Of a stretch of DNA of 64,000 nt, positions 31,191-39,917 are shown piece after piece. Each line of letters opens with the position of its first letter. Position 1 is the stretch's first letter. The notes beneath the pieces are model-generated. The model made no database searches, was not told the DNA's origin, and worked only from the letters and a program-made list of their open reading frames with translations. This DNA is from Secundilactobacillus kimchicus JCM 15530 (GTDB lineage Bacteria; Bacillota; Bacilli; Lactobacillales; Lactobacillaceae). Location of the stretch: contig NZ_AZCX01000002.1 of assembly GCF_001433995.1 (NCBI RefSeq), forward strand, positions 124,001-188,000, in the 5' to 3' direction. Both the position numbers and the translations under genes were made by a program.

Positions 31191-33329
31191 TTACTGACCA
31201 CTTGGATCATCCGGATTCGTAATCTTAATGCGGTTAGAGTCGGTTGATTTGTGGTGAATTTCAGGTGCGTCGGTTGCGAAGAGACTTTGCGTACTCTTAT
31301 TACCGTTTTGACTAAATAGACTGGTTGATTTGTTACCGAGTTTCTTTTCAATTTCCAGTTCTTTTCGGTACTCATTAGCGTAGTTATAGTCCTTGGAGTT
31401 AACGGCCTTGAATCCCTTGGGATGATAGAATCGTAGCAGGTCCTTCTCATTCAGCGAATCAGAGAGTGAGAGTGCGTTGTCCACATGATCAGAGACTTTG
31501 TCAGCATAGTCTTGTAACTTCTTATCGGGCTCTTCGATACGCAGTCCTGTGTGATTATTGTACAGTTTCCCGGACAAGTCAGTGTATTTTGGCGAGACCC
31601 AGTCTTGATTTCTAAAAATAACGATTTGATCATGATCTTTAGAGAACAAGTCCGTCCCAAATTGCACGAATTGTTTCGTGTTGATTCCCATCAGGTGAAG
31701 AAGGGTCGGTAAGACGTCAATTTCGCCGCCGTACTGGTGCTCAATGTGACCGCCGGTAGTGCCCGGCATGTTAAACATGAGCGGGACTCGCTGCAATTGA
31801 GCGTTGTCGAAGTCGGTCCAATTGTCTGAATTCTTCCCTAAGACTTTTGCGAGGTTCGGGTTTTCAGAATCGGAAATCCCGTAGTGGTCACCGTACAACA
31901 TGATAATCGACTTTTTGTCGAGCCCGGTCCGGTGAAGGTAGGCGTAGAATTCACGGATAGATTGATCCAGATAGTGGGCCGTTTTAAAATAGTTATCAAC
32001 CGCTTTATCGCCCGTATCCGGGGTTTTAAAGCTCGAGTCCTCGGCGTCAAGATCAAACGGGAAATGATTGCTGACGGTCAGATATTTGACGTAGAAGGGC
32101 TGTTGTAAATGTTGCAAGTACTTCACTGAATCGTTGAATAGGAGTTTATCCTTAAGACCAAAGCCCAGCGATTTATCGCCGGAAGTATCGTAATAACTGG
32201 CATCAAAGAAGTATTGATACCCCAGGTTTTTGTACGTGTTATTTCGATTCCAGAAGCTGGCCACGTTACCGTGGAAAACAGCGGAGGTGTAATCACCATT
32301 TTGTTTTAGAATGGCCGGTGCCCCTTGGAAGGTGTTATCGTTGCCAAGTTGGGCGAATAACGATCCTTGTGGGAGCCCAAACGTACTGGTTTCCAGCATG
32401 TTTTCTGCGTCACTAGTTTTTCCCTGGCCAACTTCATGGAAGAAGTTATCGAACGCATAGGTGGACCGGCTATGATAGAGTTTATTCAAAAACGGTGTGA
32501 CAGCCCGACCGTTGATCTTTTTGTCAATCAAAAACTGTTGGAAACTTTCAAGGTGAATCACAATGATGTTTTTACCCTTGGCCTTGCCAAAGTATTTCGG
32601 ATTAGGCTTTGCATAGTGGTTTTTAGTGTACTTCAAAATCCCTGTTAACTCGGACTTTTTGGCTGTTGCGCGGACATCATTAGTGTGTTGGGTGCGGATG
32701 CCATCATAGATGGTAAACGCATCTAGCCCAAGGTATTTAACGATGTAATTGCGGTCAAATCCGCGGGTCAAGAGTTGCGGCCGGTTAGCCTCGGCCAAGG
32801 CTAAATTAACGCCAAAAAGTAAGAAGCCTAACGATGTCGTAGCCGCCCCAGTCTTCCAATTGAGTGGGCGGTTGTCAGGCTTTATTTTCCGAAAGATTAA
32901 TAGCGCTAAAATGACGATAAAATCGAGCCAGTAAAAAATATCATGCCAGGTGAAAAGGGCGATGGAGCTACCACTTAGCCCCTGACTGACTTTGGAATAG
33001 CCCAGCATCGTGGCAACCGTCATAAAATCGGTGAATTCTCGGTAATAAACGACGTTCAGGAAGAGTAAAACGGTCCCTAACACGTCGAGAATGATTAAAA
33101 CGGTATAAAACAGTGACGTTCGCCTGATATAGAAGGCCAAGCTGAAAAAGATGACCGTGACGGCAATTGGATTGACAATGTATAAGAAAAATTGTAACGG
33201 ATCGTTGAGCTCAATGTGGAAGTCCACAAAGTAAGCAATTAACGTCTTAAGCCAAAAGCAGACAAGTAATAGCGCCGCAAAGCCAAGACGGGTATTGGTT
33301 TTTCCCCATAAACGTTTTACAAACTCCAA
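31191..33329 (-). CDS. LTA synthase family protein
   Basis: This 712-aa membrane enzyme polymerises or transfers glycerol-phosphate from phosphatidylglycerol to build lipoteichoic acid. Five transmembrane helices occupy about residues 13-185, followed by an extracellular sulfatase-fold domain. Metal and catalytic residues are visible: Glu in NIIVIHLESFQQFL (about 261), the nucleophile Thr in GQGKTSDAENML (about 305), and MLYGDHYGISD. TTG 33329 is chosen because AAAGGAG stands 8 bases upstream; the longer frame to 33401 has no site. The C-terminal 80 residues are polar and low in conservation. Whether it is the main LtaS or a primase-like paralogue is not known. Confidence 0.9.
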   Translation of the reverse strand: MEFVKRLWGKTNTRLGFAALLLVCFWLKTLIAYFVDFHIELNDPLQFFLYIVNPIAVTVIFFSLAFYIRRTSLFYTVLIILDVLGTVLLFLNVVYYREFTDFMTVATMLGYSKVSQGLSGSSIALFTWHDIFYWLDFIVILALLIFRKIKPDNRPLNWKTGAATTSLGFLLFGVNLALAEANRPQLLTRGFDRNYIVKYLGLDAFTIYDGIRTQHTNDVRATAKKSELTGILKYTKNHYAKPNPKYFGKAKGKNIIVIHLESFQQFLIDKKINGRAVTPFLNKLYHSRSTYAFDNFFHEVGQGKTSDAENMLETSTFGLPQGSLFAQLGNDNTFQGAPAILKQNGDYTSAVFHGNVASFWNRNNTYKNLGYQYFFDASYYDTSGDKSLGFGLKDKLLFNDSVKYLQHLQQPFYVKYLTVSNHFPFDLDAEDSSFKTPDTGDKAVDNYFKTAHYLDQSIREFYAYLHRTGLDKKSIIMLYGDHYGISDSENPNLAKVLGKNSDNWTDFDNAQLQRVPLMFNMPGTTGGHIEHQYGGEIDVLPTLLHLMGINTKQFVQFGTDLFSKDHDQIVIFRNQDWVSPKYTDLSGKLYNNHTGLRIEEPDKKLQDYADKVSDHVDNALSLSDSLNEKDLLRFYHPKGFKAVNSKDYNYANEYRKELEIEKKLGNKSTSLFSQNGNKSTQSLFATDAPEIHHKSTDSNRIKITNPDDPSGQ

Positions 33330-33464
33330 AATGATGGCTCCTTTAGATGATGCATTAATGGTAACCAGTTTATCAGATATTAGCGTCCCTTGCAGGTTCA
33401 TCCTGACAATTTAAGCAAATTGTTAATTGCGTCTGATGACCGGTGGAAATCAATTGAAAGGTGC

Positions 33465-33470
33465 TATACT
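33465..33470 (+). promoter_or_regulatory. extended -10 of the phosphoglycerate mutase-like gene
   Basis: TGCTATACT (33462-33470) is a TGn-extended -10, followed 36 bases later by the ATG at 33506 with GGGAGGT in between. Confidence 0.5.
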
Positions 33471-33505
33471 AAAGTCGAAACGACCAAATTTAGGGAGGTA
33501 AAATC

Positions 33506-34162
33506 ATGACACGCTTAAACTTATACGTTGTTCGGCACGGGCAGACCTACTTCAATATTTATAACAAGTTACAGGGATGGAGTAATTCGCCACTGACTCA
33601 AAAGGGGATTGACGGGGCAGTAGCGACTGGCGAGCGTCTTAAAACCACCAAATTTGCGGCCGCTTATTGTTCAGACACCACTCGGGCAATGGAGACGGCC
33701 AAGTTGATTTTGCAGGCTAATTTAGTCTCAGACGTCAAAGAACCCCTCACAGCAATGAATTTCCGTGAGGAGTTCTACGGGTACTTTGAAGGGACTGATA
33801 TGAATCAAGCGTGGTACTTGGCAGGGGCACCACATGGCCTACCAACGTTCAAAGCAATTCAGGCCAAGTATTCAATCGGAAAAGCCAAGGACTACTTAAA
33901 GGCGGCTGACCCTTTTCACCAGGCCGAAGATAACGATGAATACTGGAAACGGGTTGACCGTGGCTTTGATCTCATTCGGGCTAATCCAGACTTAAAAGAC
34001 GGCAATAATGTCTTGTTGATCAGTCACGGCAATACGCTGTTGAGCTTGATGGAACGGTATGCAGCAGGGCGCTATGATCTTAGTGAGCGACCTGCAAATG
34101 GTAGCCTGACGCGGTTGACGCTAACTGATCATGATATTGTTGTTGAAAGCTATAATCAGTAG
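33506..34162 (+). CDS. histidine phosphatase family protein (phosphoglycerate mutase-like)
   Basis: A 218-aa cytoplasmic enzyme with the RHG phosphohistidine motif YVVRHGQTYFNIYNKLQG at the N-terminus, SDTTRAMETA (phosphate-pocket Arg), the acid residue region FREEFYGYFEG, and the second His in VLLISHGNTLLSLM. Such proteins are phosphatases for sugar phosphates or nucleotides more often than glycolytic mutases. It stands alone, ending back to back with the VOC gene on the other strand. Confidence 0.9.
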   Translation: MTRLNLYVVRHGQTYFNIYNKLQGWSNSPLTQKGIDGAVATGERLKTTKFAAAYCSDTTRAMETAKLILQANLVSDVKEPLTAMNFREEFYGYFEGTDMNQAWYLAGAPHGLPTFKAIQAKYSIGKAKDYLKAADPFHQAEDNDEYWKRVDRGFDLIRANPDLKDGNNVLLISHGNTLLSLMERYAAGRYDLSERPANGSLTRLTLTDHDIVVESYNQ

Positions 34163-35080
34163 TTAATCGAGCGTTTCAGCTTCGTGAAAGTCCACGTTTT
34201 GGGTTGCGTAATAATCAAGAATTTCTTGCCGGTGGGACTCAAACTTTGGGGTAAGGCCAAGGTCGTGTCCCATGGTTAGAATGGGCTCATCAAGTGAGAA
34301 TCCCGGCGTCGGAGTGGCAAGTTCAATCCGGTTATCGCCGGGTTCTCTGATATAGAGACTCTTAAACCAACCGCGATCACGGTACATTTCAATGTCCCAT
34401 CCCTGTTCTTGGGCTTTTTGATAATAGTCGAGTAACGTTTGTTCATCGGCAACACGCAGGGCAACATGGTCGATACTACCACGGCCGAATCTGGTGACCT
34501 GCTCGAAGTTTGTGGTCGGCGTCAAGGTCAGCTCAGCTTGTTGATCGAGCTGGACAGTCTGATTCGCCACGGTGAGGTTTAAGAACCGTTCAAAGAATGT
34601 TGCGGTTGCCTCAACGTCTGGGACGGCTAATTCGGTACCCAGAAAGCGGGTAATTTGGTTCTTGGCCTCAATGCCGTTATTCGGGACGACTTGCCAGTCG
34701 GTTAGGGTTTCTGGCGTTTCAACTAAGGCGATTGGAATCTGATCAGGATCGTCAAACGTGAGGCCGGTCGTCGTTTGGGTTGGGACCACGTGATTGTTGG
34801 TGAGCCGAGTCATCCAAAAATCACTACTCCCCTGGGGGATTGCGAGTCGGATACCGTTGATAAAGTGGTTGCCATCCGTTCGGCGGCCCAGCAGTGGTAG
34901 GACAAAAAAGGTCACGACTGAACCGGGTGTTCCCAAGTTATCGCCGTAAAACAGATGACGAATGTGGATGTTTTCTTGATTGACAGTATTTTTGACGAGG
35001 CGTAACCCTAAGATGTGGGTGTAAAACCGGATGTTTTGATTAGCATCCTTTGTGAGTAGCGAAATGTGGTGAGTTTGCAT
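34163..35080 (-). CDS. VOC-family ring-cleaving dioxygenase-like protein (MhqO/CatE type)
   Basis: The 305-aa protein consists of two vicinal-oxygen-chelate domains. Metal ligands are in HHISLLTKDANQNIRFYTHI (His near residue 4) and in the second half FGRGSIDHVALRV with Glu in NRIELATPTPGF. In bacilli such proteins detoxify quinones and are named MhqA/MhqO. The promoter in gene sense has an extended -10 (TGCTATACT) and a cre-like site between the -35 and -10. Confidence 0.87.
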   Translation of the reverse strand: MQTHHISLLTKDANQNIRFYTHILGLRLVKNTVNQENIHIRHLFYGDNLGTPGSVVTFFVLPLLGRRTDGNHFINGIRLAIPQGSSDFWMTRLTNNHVVPTQTTTGLTFDDPDQIPIALVETPETLTDWQVVPNNGIEAKNQITRFLGTELAVPDVEATATFFERFLNLTVANQTVQLDQQAELTLTPTTNFEQVTRFGRGSIDHVALRVADEQTLLDYYQKAQEQGWDIEMYRDRGWFKSLYIREPGDNRIELATPTPGFSLDEPILTMGHDLGLTPKFESHRQEILDYYATQNVDFHEAETLD

Positions 35081-35114
35081 AACTGCCGCCTACTTTCATT
35101 GATTGTTTGGCCCC

Positions 35115-35143
35115 AGTATAGCATAAGCGCTTACATTTGATGA
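35115..35143 (-). promoter_or_regulatory. promoter with cre-like site upstream of the VOC dioxygenase gene
   Basis: In gene sense TCATCA-17-TATACT with an extended TGC. The spacer carries TGTAAGCGCTTATG (35122-35135; CATAAGCGCTTACA on the plus strand), whose first ten bases match the cre consensus fully. It also lies upstream of the GNAT gene on the plus strand. Confidence 0.5.
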
Positions 35144-35166
35144 GATTGAAGATGTGGAGCAAAAAA

Positions 35167-35595
35167 ATGATTGTTAAACACGAACTTGGCAACACTGGTA
35201 CCATCTATCAAGCGGCTAAAATGATTCGCTTAGCGGTTTTTGTTGATGAACAGGGAATTGACCCAAAACTTGAATTTGATCCGTTAGACGCAACGTTGGT
35301 GCATTATGTGGGCTATGTGGCGGACGAACCGGTAACGACGGCCCGTTTAGCGCCCAGTGGCAGTACTGTGAAGGTGCAACGGGTGGCGACGCTTCCCGAG
35401 TATCGTGGTCAACATTTGGCCAGTGAGTTGCTCAGGACAATATTGGCAGCTCAACCAGCGGGCACCGAGGTGACCTTAAATGCGCAGCAGACAGCCATCG
35501 GTCTTTATGAGCGGCTAGGATTCAAGCCAGTGGGAGCACCATTTGAAGAAGTGGGCATCTTACATCAGGCGATGGTGCTCACCATTGAGGCATAA
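35167..35595 (+). CDS. GNAT-family N-acetyltransferase
   Basis: The 142-aa protein has the GNAT fold of the ElaA/YjcF-type: AVFVDEQGIDPKLEFDPLDA near the N-terminus and the acetyl-CoA loop VATLPEYRGQHLASELLR (R-G-x-x-L-A type, about residues 79-96), ending with LYERLGFKPVG. The start ATG 35167 has TGGAG 8 bases upstream; the frame extends to 35137 without a better site. Substrate unknown. Confidence 0.88.
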   Translation: MIVKHELGNTGTIYQAAKMIRLAVFVDEQGIDPKLEFDPLDATLVHYVGYVADEPVTTARLAPSGSTVKVQRVATLPEYRGQHLASELLRTILAAQPAGTEVTLNAQQTAIGLYERLGFKPVGAPFEEVGILHQAMVLTIEA

Positions 35596-35596
35596 T

Positions 35597-35630
35597 AAAA
35601 GCGCGACCCATTGCTGAGTCGCGCTTTTTA
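35597..35630 (+). terminator. terminator after the GNAT gene
   Basis: AAAAGCGCGAC and GTCGCGCTTTT form a GC-rich stem, followed by a T-run. Confidence 0.9.
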
Positions 35631-35669
35631 TGTGATAGGGTGTTACCTGAAACAATGATATGTCAAAAA

Positions 35670-36128
35670 TTAATCTAAATCAGTAACGTGGGCATAGCCA
35701 ACAGCGTTCCACCAAGGGGCGTTGATCTTTTCGATGACGACCCCACGGTTTTGGGCGTCAATCATCTTACCGTTACCGATGTACATTCCAACGTGACTGA
35801 TGCTAAGCTTGCTAGCACCGAAAAAGACGAGGTCGCCCTTTTCGGCAGTCTTGGCTGACACGTGGTCGTACTTGTTATATTGAGCTTGAGCCGTCCGAGG
35901 TAAAGTGACCTTAGCCGCTTTCTTGTAGACATAACTCGTGAAGCCTGAGCAATCAAATGAGGTAGGACCTGTGGCGCCGTAAACGTATGGCGTACCAAGG
36001 TAGTTCTTAGCCGTTTGATAAACGCTTGTAAAGCTGGCAGCGTGAGCGTCTGTTTCGTGGAAACTCACAACTGAGAAACTGATAATGGCAACGAAGGCCA
36101 ACAAAACTTTAGTGAAAAACTTCTTCAT
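35670..36128 (-). CDS. secreted NlpC/P60 peptidoglycan hydrolase
   Basis: A 152-aa exported protein with signal peptide (cleavage after AHA, about residue 30) followed directly by an NlpC/P60 domain: YLGTPYVYGATGP, catalytic Cys in SFDCSGFTSYVY (about residue 59), His in SISHVGMYIGNG, and a third catalytic polar residue near MIDAQNRG. It lacks the long linker of the homologue at 17589. The start ATG has a weak GGGGAG upstream. It is a minimal endopeptidase. Confidence 0.92.
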   Translation of the reverse strand: MKKFFTKVLLAFVAIISFSVVSFHETDAHAASFTSVYQTAKNYLGTPYVYGATGPTSFDCSGFTSYVYKKAAKVTLPRTAQAQYNKYDHVSAKTAEKGDLVFFGASKLSISHVGMYIGNGKMIDAQNRGVVIEKINAPWWNAVGYAHVTDLD

Positions 36129-36293
36129 GATTAAGTAACACTCCCCTATTTATGTACGCTCCCAATACTACTAATGGAATGTGACAGTCGTGTAACAATC
36201 AAGTGTCAATGTGGTTAAATAAATTCGTAATAATTGTAACTTAATTGGTCTTCATGAAATAATAGGGTCAGGTTTAAAAAAGGGGACATTGAA

Positions 36294-36725
36294 ATGGCCA
36301 TACCGTTTGAAGAACTCACAACCGTATTTTCGTTCGACGACTTCGTATTTAGAATTGGTGAACTTAGTAAGATGACCGGCGTCTCACCGCGTCAACTCCG
36401 TTATTGGGAGCAGCGTGGCTACATTAAATCCCTTGATCGCACTGATGACAAGCGGGCGCGGTCGTATAATTACGCTGCTTACGTCTCGGTTAAAATCATC
36501 AAGCACTACCTTGATGATGGGTATACGTTGGAAGGTGCAGTTTCGCAAATGCGCAGCGCCATTAAATACCTGACGGCAGTTCGTCAGTTTATTCGGCACA
36601 GCGTCACCAGCGTTGATTTTGAAGATGGCGGGGCCGTCATCGACCTTGGTGTGTTTGATGGGGACCAACAAAAGCACTTATATGCCCACACTCGGGGGAC
36701 CGACATTAACTATGAGATTCGTTGA
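36294..36725 (+). CDS. MerR-family transcriptional regulator
   Basis: The 143-aa protein has a 17-residue N-terminal extension, then a MerR-type winged helix FRIGELSKMTGVSPRQLRYW with EQRGYIKSLDR (wing), a dimerisation helix around 55-90, and a short C-terminal effector or sensing part without paired Cys residues. It is convergent with the MMPL gene and divergent from the NlpC/P60 gene; either could be a target. The inducer is unknown. Confidence 0.88.
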   Translation: MAIPFEELTTVFSFDDFVFRIGELSKMTGVSPRQLRYWEQRGYIKSLDRTDDKRARSYNYAAYVSVKIIKHYLDDGYTLEGAVSQMRSAIKYLTAVRQFIRHSVTSVDFEDGGAVIDLGVFDGDQQKHLYAHTRGTDINYEIR

Positions 36726-36729
36726 GAAC

Positions 36730-36768
36730 AAAAAAGGCTATCGGATTTAATCCGATAGCCTTTTTTTA
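36730..36768 (+). terminator. bidirectional terminator
   Basis: AAAAAGGCTATCGGAT, loop TTA, ATCCGATAGCCTTTTT form a perfect stem between the MerR and MMPL genes. Confidence 0.92.
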
Positions 36769-36771
36769 TTG

Positions 36772-39483
36772 TTAAGCACGGTGCTTAGACTTAGGTTTAT
36801 GTTGTGGTAATGTGACCGTTAGCTTGCCAAACGCTGCGATTAAAATTGGCAAGATGACGTTGAAAATGAGAACGGTGAAAATCATGATCCAACCAACCGT
36901 TACGATTGGGGCGTACCCAGTAAAGAGAAGGCCCAAACTGAAGGCGACAACCGCAAATAGGCGGTGACGAAGCGTCTGGCCCATCTCAGTGAGACTTGGG
37001 AGTAGCCAGTCAATGAACGGTAGGTCGTTGTACCGGTAGTTAATGGCAACTTGCATCAGTTGCGTCACACCAAGAATGAGGATTGGAACCATCGCAATGA
37101 GCGGCACTTGCCAATTGAAGGTTGTCTCGCCGCTTAAAAAGGCGGTCATCATCTGAGCGAGTTGCGTTGCCGCTGCGGCTGCCAAGCCAAAGGTGAGTAA
37201 CCAATAGAAAGCTTGGAGGACAGAGCGGCTCACGATCGCTAGAACAATGAAGAAGACGCCGACAATCAAGAGGGCAATCCAACCAATTTGACTCAGCAGC
37301 GCAGATTGAACGGTGCTTTGCACAACCGGTTGACCAGCATAAGCCACGTCTGCGTTCTTTAAGGAAGTTCCTTGAAGTTGGGTTGAGACTTCGTCTTGAA
37401 GGCGTTGAACGGTGGCAGCGGTATTCTTTGCGTTAGCCGCGTCTTTCAACGTCACCTGCAAGGTCGTGGTTTTATAGTTTTCGCTGGTGTTGGTCATTAG
37501 GGATTGTTGGAACTGAGAACTTGTCAGTTGCTCTGGCGTCAGATAATAGATTTTAGCAGCGTCAGAAGCCTGTAGTGCTGACAAGTAATTGTAAATGTCA
37601 TTGTAAGACTTAACGAGTCCTGATAGGCTCTTTGTGGTCTTTTTCAAATCATTTTGCACATCTTTGATCTGCGTGGTGTAACTCGAAACATTTGAGCTGA
37701 CATCGCTAGCATCCGTTTGGTTCTGTGATAATTCGTCGCTTAAGGCGCGCATGTTGCTGGATACGGTTTGAAGTTGCGTGTTGATCAAGTTCAAAAGGCG
37801 TTGGTACCGACGAACAAGCTTGGAAGCGCTCCGACGTTGGCTAACGTTTGCCCGACCGGCGATTTCATCAACCTGGGAGTGAACTGTCGTTGTGTCACTG
37901 ACCAGGCGCGATGAACGGGAAGCCAACGAATCGATTTTGTCAGCGTCGGATGATAGCTTGACCTGATTTAAGTTAGTTCGGTCATCCTTCAGGCTGTCCG
38001 TCAAATCATCAAGTTGGTCTGTTGCCCCCTTAAGCTCAGTTGTGAAGTCATTAAGCTGGCTATTGACGTAGTTTTCAGCAATGGGCTGACCATTTGGTTG
38101 GGTGAGTGAAGTGACACCTGAGACGCCGGGCATTGATTGTAACTTAGTGGTTAAATTATCCAGTTGGAGCAGGGATTTTTCGTTGTCTAAGCGGTCACTT
38201 GACTTAACGTAAATGGTAACTGGCGTTGCCTTTCCCTGAGTGAAGTGGGCGTTTAGAACCCGCATTCCGGTCAGGGATTGTTGTGAGGATTCGAGGGTAT
38301 TAGAAGCATTAAAATTCAGATTATTTCGGTAGCTATAAGCAAACGGACCCACGAAGTACAAAACAGCGATAATGGCCACAATGGGTTGCCAGAGGCCAAA
38401 ACGGGTCATTCGGTTCCAGAAACCGTGTTGGTGCGGTTCGCTAGCAACAGCTGGCCAGAAGAAGCGTTCACCAAGGAGGTTCATAAAGATTGGTGAGACG
38501 GTTAACGTTGCGAGAATCGTTAGGATAACGGGAACTACAAGAGTCGCAACCGCCCGTAGCGTTGAGAACTTGAAGAGTGCGAAACCAGCAAAGGTGAGGC
38601 CTAACGTGATGCCAGTGACAAGTAAGAAGTAGCGAACGTAACGAATGCTGTCCTTAATGGCCGCATTGGCGGGTTTGCCGTCCTCAAGCTGTTGGCGAAA
38701 CTGTCGAAGTAAAACGAAGTGACTCATTAAGCCGAGTAAAATGGTGGTTAACATCACCATAAGTGGCGTATATTCAGAATAAGCAAAGTTCAAGTGAACC
38801 GCTAAGTTGTTAACAATGCTTAAAGACACGACGTAAGCCATTAAAATGGCCAGCGTACTGATAATTGGTGCAACGAGGGATTTGAACAAAATCCCCATAA
38901 TGATGAGTGCTAAAATAAAGAGAATGACCGTTGCGACCGTCGTCACTTGACTGATTTTTTGGTTTGCAACATCGTTAACGATTTCGGGACTCGTCACATA
39001 GCTATCCAGCCCGGTGGTGCTCAGTTGGCCTTGAAGTTGGTTAGCAATGACCCGAATTTCTCCCTGATTTCGATCAATTGAAAGTTGGACAATCTCAGTT
39101 GATTTGTCAGCTGACAAAAATTGGTCTTGGGCAGTTGGGTTGGTTGCAAGTGTTTGGATGGCTTTAATGCCATAGAATTTTTGGTGACTTTGAAGCTTGC
39201 TGATGGTGCTGTCAATTGCAGCCTGCTCGGTTGACCCAATTTGACCAGAGGCCTTATTGAAGACCGCAGTCACGTTATAGGTATTACCAACGTCACGTCC
39301 CCAATCACGTTGGATACTTTGAGCGACAACCGGCTGGCTATCATTTGCCAGTTGTGGTTGTCCCTTTTGTTGAATCAGGCTGGTAGTGTTTTGCATCAGC
39401 ACAATAGCCGCAAAGATCGCGATTAACCAGATAATTAACGCGAAAATTCGGTTCTCGTGCAAACTTCGAATTCGCTCTTTCAT
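36772..39483 (-). CDS. MMPL-family RND-type transporter
   Basis: The 903-aa membrane protein has the two-half RND layout: one N-terminal helix (about 12-32), an extracellular domain to about 175, a block of five or six helices (about 180-385), a second extracellular domain with a long coiled coil (about 440-640; for example LKGATDQLDDLTDSLKDDR), and another helix block to the end. This is the YdgH-type MMPL exporter of Gram-positive bacteria, implicated in lipid or hydrophobic compound export. The start ATG follows GGGAGATAC. Substrate unknown. Confidence 0.88.
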   Translation of the reverse strand: MKERIRSLHENRIFALIIWLIAIFAAIVLMQNTTSLIQQKGQPQLANDSQPVVAQSIQRDWGRDVGNTYNVTAVFNKASGQIGSTEQAAIDSTISKLQSHQKFYGIKAIQTLATNPTAQDQFLSADKSTEIVQLSIDRNQGEIRVIANQLQGQLSTTGLDSYVTSPEIVNDVANQKISQVTTVATVILFILALIIMGILFKSLVAPIISTLAILMAYVVSLSIVNNLAVHLNFAYSEYTPLMVMLTTILLGLMSHFVLLRQFRQQLEDGKPANAAIKDSIRYVRYFLLVTGITLGLTFAGFALFKFSTLRAVATLVVPVILTILATLTVSPIFMNLLGERFFWPAVASEPHQHGFWNRMTRFGLWQPIVAIIAVLYFVGPFAYSYRNNLNFNASNTLESSQQSLTGMRVLNAHFTQGKATPVTIYVKSSDRLDNEKSLLQLDNLTTKLQSMPGVSGVTSLTQPNGQPIAENYVNSQLNDFTTELKGATDQLDDLTDSLKDDRTNLNQVKLSSDADKIDSLASRSSRLVSDTTTVHSQVDEIAGRANVSQRRSASKLVRRYQRLLNLINTQLQTVSSNMRALSDELSQNQTDASDVSSNVSSYTTQIKDVQNDLKKTTKSLSGLVKSYNDIYNYLSALQASDAAKIYYLTPEQLTSSQFQQSLMTNTSENYKTTTLQVTLKDAANAKNTAATVQRLQDEVSTQLQGTSLKNADVAYAGQPVVQSTVQSALLSQIGWIALLIVGVFFIVLAIVSRSVLQAFYWLLTFGLAAAAATQLAQMMTAFLSGETTFNWQVPLIAMVPILILGVTQLMQVAINYRYNDLPFIDWLLPSLTEMGQTLRHRLFAVVAFSLGLLFTGYAPIVTVGWIMIFTVLIFNVILPILIAAFGKLTVTLPQHKPKSKHRA

Positions 39484-39671
39484 TCGTATGTATCTCCCTT
39501 AATTGTTGCAGTTCTTTTTCAAATTGTACCATTTATTCTAACATAGCTTTTTGTCTGATGGCAGGGTTAGTCGCTTTTTTTAAGGTATGTGCCATTTTCA
39601 GGTGGTTTTTCTGTTCTTTCTAGGTGGCCTTGACTACAATGAAATTTCCAACAATCAGAGGAGGAGTTCTA

Positions 39672-39917
39672 ATGAACCAACACGATGAATTTCAATCATT
39701 CGCAGCGTTAAATGGCGACAATCGATATGCGGTCGCCAATCAATTGGCAAAACAGTACGGAATGGATGCGAGCCAAATTCTATTTGCCTATCTCAAAGTG
39801 GCTGCCCCAATTTTAAACCAGCAAAAAAGTCAGCAATTGACTGAACGGCAACAACGGCAAATTGACCAAGTCTTTACCGCTTTCTTAACGGGTACTCAGA
39901 CAGGAGATGAACCATAA
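39672..39917 (+). CDS. small helical protein upstream of the choloylglycine-hydrolase-family gene
   Basis: An 81-aa soluble protein, Gln-rich and helical (NRYAVANQLAKQYGMDASQI, ERQQRQIDQVFTAFL). Not recognised. ATG 39672 is preceded by GAGGAGG; the frame extends upstream to 39624 without function. Its stop overlaps the next start (TAATG), so it is translationally coupled to the amidohydrolase and may assist it or share regulation. Confidence 0.75.
   Translation: MNQHDEFQSFAALNGDNRYAVANQLAKQYGMDASQILFAYLKVAAPILNQQKSQQLTERQQRQIDQVFTAFLTGTQTGDEP

Noticed and set aside
36180-36197. TGTGA-N8-TAACA dyad resembling a GlnR/TnrA site, upstream of the MerR gene
   Set aside because: The spacer is one base longer than the GlnR consensus, the MerR protein here is not GlnR, and neither flanking gene is a nitrogen gene.
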